From NCBI GenBank assembly GCA_027858555.1, contig JAQICP010000064.1, positions 1-16,666 of the forward strand: DNA of 16,666 bases. Direction: 5' to 3'. Below the pieces are notes generated by a model, which worked only from the letters and a program-made list of their open reading frames with translations, had not been told where the DNA came from and made no database searches. This document shows positions 13,747-16,666 of this stretch, piece after piece. The stretch's first letter is position 1. Each line of letters starts with the position of its first letter. Origin of the DNA: Vallitaleaceae bacterium. Its GTDB lineage: Bacteria; Bacillota; Clostridia; Lachnospirales; Vallitaleaceae. Both the position numbers and the translations under genes were made by a program.

Positions 13747-14838
13747 ATGGATATTAAAATGTTAAAAATCGGCAATCTAAATATACCTATTCCTATTATA
13801 CAAGGCGGTATGGGCATCGGTGTCTCAAAGTCTCGTCTTGCTGCAGCTGTAGCCAACGAAGGTGGCATCGGTGTCATATCTGGTGCTCAGATTGGATACC
13901 TGGAAGCAGATTTTGCTACTAACCCACTAGAAGCCAACAAACGTGCCTTAAGGCGTGAAATCATCAAAGCAAAACATGACGCACCAGGTGGCATTATAGG
14001 TGTTAACCTTATGGTTGCCATGAAAAACTATGCTGATTTCGTCAAGGTAGCTGTGGAAGAAAAAATCGATTTGATCATTTCAGGAGCCGGACTACCAATA
14101 GAACTCCCCGGTCTTGTTAAAGGATCTAAAGTGAAGATTGTTCCCATAGTATCATCCCTACGAGCTGCAAAACTGATTCTTAGAAGTTGGAAGAGAGATT
14201 ATGACGTAGAACCAGACGCTATTATAGTAGAAGGTTCTGAAGCTGGTGGTCATCTTGGCTTCAAATTCGATGAATTATACAATCATACCACTCAAAAGCT
14301 CAAAGATATCGTGATTGAATTAAAAGAATATTTGACTTCACTTAATATCAAAATACCTATCATTGCAGCTGGAGGTCTTTTAACCGCCAGTGACATTTCT
14401 AATATAATGGATGCCGGTGCTTCAGGCGTACAACTTGGTACGCGCTTTGTCGTAACTGAAGAGTGCGATGCATCTACACCATTTAAAGAGGCCTATATCA
14501 ATGCTAAAAAAGAAAACATCCAGATCATGATGAGTCCGGTTGGTCTCCCTGGTAGAGCCCTGAACAATCCTTTCCTGAAACAAGTGGAACGTCTTAAGCG
14601 GATCAAAGTGGATAAATGCTACTTCTGTCTACATAAGTGCAACCCTGCTGAAACAGTTTTCTGTATTACAACCGCTTTAATTAACGCAGTTGAAGGCAGA
14701 CTAGATGAAGGATTAATCTTCGTTGGTGCCGGTGCTTACTTTGTAGATAGAATCTCAACCGTTAAAGAAGTTATGGATGAGCTGAAATTAGGCTTCTATA
14801 GTGCTCTAAACATTGACAAACCTATGAGTACGATATAA
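13747..14838 (+). CDS. Nitronate monooxygenase-family flavoprotein with C-terminal Cys cluster
   Basis: A 363-residue FMN-dependent TIM-barrel protein of the nitronate monooxygenase / 2-nitropropane dioxygenase family, which also contains the enoyl-ACP reductase FabK. Family marks are PIIQGGMGIGVS at 16-27, the catalytic His169 in GSEAGGHLG, IPIIAAGGL at 203-211 and GVQLGTRFV at 227-235. It is longer than FabK (about 320). The extra C-terminal part carries Cys291, Cys294, Cys298 and Cys306 (CYFCLHKC, then FCITTALINA), a possible metal or Fe-S site. The start ATG 13747 has AAGGAG at normal spacing. A FabT-like operator precedes the gene, which hints at a fatty-acid-linked role. It is followed 34 bases on by the helicase gene, probably in one transcript. 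Nitronate oxidation versus another flavin reaction is undecided. Confidence 0.85.
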   Translation: MDIKMLKIGNLNIPIPIIQGGMGIGVSKSRLAAAVANEGGIGVISGAQIGYLEADFATNPLEANKRALRREIIKAKHDAPGGIIGVNLMVAMKNYADFVKVAVEEKIDLIISGAGLPIELPGLVKGSKVKIVPIVSSLRAAKLILRSWKRDYDVEPDAIIVEGSEAGGHLGFKFDELYNHTTQKLKDIVIELKEYLTSLNIKIPIIAAGGLLTASDISNIMDAGASGVQLGTRFVVTEECDASTPFKEAYINAKKENIQIMMSPVGLPGRALNNPFLKQVERLKRIKVDKCYFCLHKCNPAETVFCITTALINAVEGRLDEGLIFVGAGAYFVDRISTVKEVMDELKLGFYSALNIDKPMSTI

Positions 14839-14872
14839 AATCATCATGTTAACACATATCGGAGGCAATCAC

Positions 14873-16015
14873 ATGCAAGATTTTAAATCGTTAAATATAC
14901 GAGAACAATTTATTACAGCTCTAGAAAAACAAGCTATCACAATTCCAACTACCATTCAGATGTCAGCCATTGGACCCGCTTTAGAAAACAAGGATTTAAT
15001 CGCTGAGGCAGTAACTGGCAGTGGCAAGACACTCGCTTATGTATTACCTGCATTTGAACGTATTGATGTTAATTCAAATGACCTACATACCTTGATACTG
15101 GCTCCTACACATGAACTGGTTGTTCAGATTAGCTCTGTGATTAGGGATTTTGCCAAAGCTTCAGACTACCCCATTCGAACTGTTTCTATCATGGGTAATG
15201 TGAATATAAAAAGGCAATTAGATAATCTAAAAAACAAGCCACATATTATTGTAGGAACCACTGGTAGGGTACACGAACTTATAAAGCTCAAAAAAATCAA
15301 AGCACACCTTGTAAAGACCATCGTTATTGATGAAGCTGATAAGTTACTCAGCCCTCATAGTATCCAAGGTGTTATGGCTGTTATTAAAACGACCTTGCGC
15401 GAAAGACAGATTCTAGCCTTTTCCGCTTCAATAAGTAAGGATGCCATAGAAAAAGCTTCCTCATTTATGAAAGACCCAATAATTATTCGCCTTGCTAAAG
15501 AAAAAATCAATACCGCCATCGAGCATATCTATGTCACATCAACAAGACGGGATAAGATCAATGTTCTTAGAAAAGTCATTCACGCAACTAAGCCCACTAA
15601 GGCAATTGTGTTTTTGAATAAAAACGAACTGATACAAGAAGTGACCGATCGATTGAATTATCACAAGATCACATCTGTCTGTATCTTTGGTAACGCCTCA
15701 AAAAGTGACAGAAAAAAAGCCCTGGATGCATTCAAGGGCGATAAGGCAACTATCATAGTCGCTTCAGATTTAGTAGCAAGAGGTCTGGATCTTCAAGGTA
15801 TGTCTCATGTCATTAATATGGATATTCCAGGGGACCTTAATGAATATATTCACAGAGTTGGTAGAACTGGCAGAGCCGGTGAAAAAGGAACTGCCATATC
15901 CATCATCACTGACAACGAAAAACAGTTCCTTAAAAAAATCGAAAAGATTAATGGTATTACCATCGAGCCTAGAGAATTACAAGAAGGTCATTTGGTAGCA
16001 TTCAAAAACGCTTAA
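14873..16015 (+). CDS. DEAD-box ATP-dependent RNA helicase
   Basis: A 380-residue helicase core without the long C-terminal RNA-binding extension of CshA or DbpA types. Motifs in order: Q motif with Gln29, motif I AVTGSGKT 47-53, Ia PTHEL 78-82, Ib TTGR 129-132, II DEAD 153-156, III SAS 184-186, IV IVFLN 245-249, V SDLVARGLD 298-306, VI HRVGRTGR 327-334. Several motifs depart from the usual PTRELA, TPGR and SAT forms, although residues for ATP binding and hydrolysis are intact. It likely remodels structured RNA or ribosome assembly intermediates. The ATG 14873 follows CGGAGG closely, whereas the earlier in-frame start at 14846 does not. It is co-oriented with the monooxygenase gene and its stop overlaps that of the convergent corA. 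Confidence 0.92.
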   Translation: MQDFKSLNIREQFITALEKQAITIPTTIQMSAIGPALENKDLIAEAVTGSGKTLAYVLPAFERIDVNSNDLHTLILAPTHELVVQISSVIRDFAKASDYPIRTVSIMGNVNIKRQLDNLKNKPHIIVGTTGRVHELIKLKKIKAHLVKTIVIDEADKLLSPHSIQGVMAVIKTTLRERQILAFSASISKDAIEKASSFMKDPIIIRLAKEKINTAIEHIYVTSTRRDKINVLRKVIHATKPTKAIVFLNKNELIQEVTDRLNYHKITSVCIFGNASKSDRKKALDAFKGDKATIIVASDLVARGLDLQGMSHVINMDIPGDLNEYIHRVGRTGRAGEKGTAISIITDNEKQFLKKIEKINGITIEPRELQEGHLVAFKNA

Positions 16016-16666
16016 AACCACTTTTTAGCTTTGAAGAAACCAATCATTGATATCATTAGAACGCCACCAGTGATTAGAAATACATAGAATCCATTAGGAT
16101 TACTAAGACCTGGCATATGCTGAAAGTTCATGCCAAAAATGCCCGCTAAAAGGGTTAACGGTATGAATATAGCAGAAAAAATGGTTAGTGTCGTCATAAT
16201 CTTATTCATATCATTACTATTATTAAACATATAGTTCTCGAATAAAGCATCCACCATTTCTTTTTGAAGCACTACTTCATTAGCCGATTCTTTCACATGA
16301 TCATACAAATTTTCAATATAAATTGGATCTATACTTAAAAAAGTAGGGTCTTTTTTTTCGCGCTGAGCGCCAATGAATTTTTCAAAAGGTGTTGTTGTAA
16401 TCCTTAAGAAAAGTAACGTCTTGCGCAAATTGTGAATATCCTTTATATCTAATTGGTCTTCATTGATGATGTTTTCTTCTAGCATATTAATATTGCGTTT
16501 CATTAATTCTAAGACATCTAAGTAGTTGTCAACTAAAGCATCCAGTAATATGTAATATAGGTAATCATTTGAAAGGGACCGAACTTTACCTTGATTCAAT
16601 TGGATTCTTTCACGAATAGAATGGAATACATCACCCTTTTTTTCTTGAAAAGTAATTATGTAGTCA
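16012..16666 (-). CDS. corA: CorA-family magnesium transporter, N-terminus cut by window edge
   Basis: The C-terminal 217 residues of a CorA Mg2+/Co2+ channel are present; the frame is open to the right edge, so the start lies outside. The cytoplasmic part begins DYIITFQEKKGDVF and continues through a long helical stretch (SLSNDYLYYILLDALVDNYL onward). The first membrane helix (IFIPLTLLAGIF) is followed directly by GMNF, the signature GMN of the pore mouth, then a short external loop and a second membrane helix. The tail ends in basic residues, KAKKWF, as usual. The protein works as a pentamer in the cytoplasmic membrane. An internal TTG at 16599 is not a start because conserved sequence continues upstream. 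Its stop overlaps the helicase stop on the other strand. Confidence 0.92.
   Translation of the reverse strand, partial: DYIITFQEKKGDVFHSIRERIQLNQGKVRSLSNDYLYYILLDALVDNYLDVLELMKRNINMLEENIINEDQLDIKDIHNLRKTLLFLRITTTPFEKFIGAQREKKDPTFLSIDPIYIENLYDHVKESANEVVLQKEMVDALFENYMFNNSNDMNKIMTTLTIFSAIFIPLTLLAGIFGMNFQHMPGLSNPNGFYVFLITGGVLMISMIGFFKAKKWF

Overview
The window is AT-rich, and its gene content points to a low-GC anaerobic Bacillota, most likely a clostridium. The pointers are strong GGAGG-type ribosome binding sites, a two-cluster Fe-S aldo/keto reductase, the UxuA plus SDR-type mannonate oxidoreductase pair known from Bacillus and clostridia, a DUF624/YesL protein and a clostridial-type nitronate monooxygenase. 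The genus cannot be fixed from the sequence. I see no tRNA, rRNA, CRISPR array, transposase, phage gene or integrase.

Layout. 1-1213 (minus) is the 5' part of a 7TM membrane-sensor diguanylate cyclase, cut by the window edge just as its GGDEF domain begins. 1641-4371 (minus) is a tldD-tldE pair, in which tldD is split by an apparent one-base frameshift in a short T run. 4372-4790 holds the tldD promoter, a 13-bp triple repeat, a terminator and the C-terminal remnant of a DUF1697 gene. 4791-5894 (minus) is a ferredoxin-tailed aldo/keto reductase with a MerR-type, 19-bp-spacer promoter.

6166-8115 (minus) is a two-gene hexuronate operon, uxuA followed by an SDR mannonate oxidoreductase. It is divergent from an AraC-family activator (8242-9093), with a palindrome between the two promoters. 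9094-9435 holds a terminator and gene remnants. 9436-10545 (minus) is an Ldh_2-family dehydrogenase, divergent from a MarR-GNAT fusion regulator (10718-11740). The shared intergenic region carries two good promoters and a perfect 20-bp inverted repeat.

Further right are a YesL-like membrane protein (11921-12535), a YjdM zinc-ribbon protein (12612-12950, minus) and a cold shock protein with a structured leader (13150-13350, minus). A nitronate monooxygenase gene (13747-14838) has a 19-bp palindrome at its start that closely resembles the FabT operator, and a DEAD-box RNA helicase (14873-16015) follows it. The 3' part of a CorA magnesium transporter gene (minus) runs off the right edge.

How the genes work together. 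UxuA and the SDR enzyme catalyse consecutive steps linking D-fructuronate, D-mannonate and 2-keto-3-deoxygluconate, probably switched by the neighbouring AraC protein. The Ldh_2 enzyme is family-related to the YjmC protein of the B. subtilis hexuronate operon, but here it has its own promoter and a different candidate regulator. The remaining genes are housekeeping or stress functions.

I did not find a clear new multi-gene system. The most informative points are the split tldD, the FabT-like box on a Cys-rich nitronate monooxygenase, and the MerR-type and MarR-type operators whose regulators or targets can be tested.
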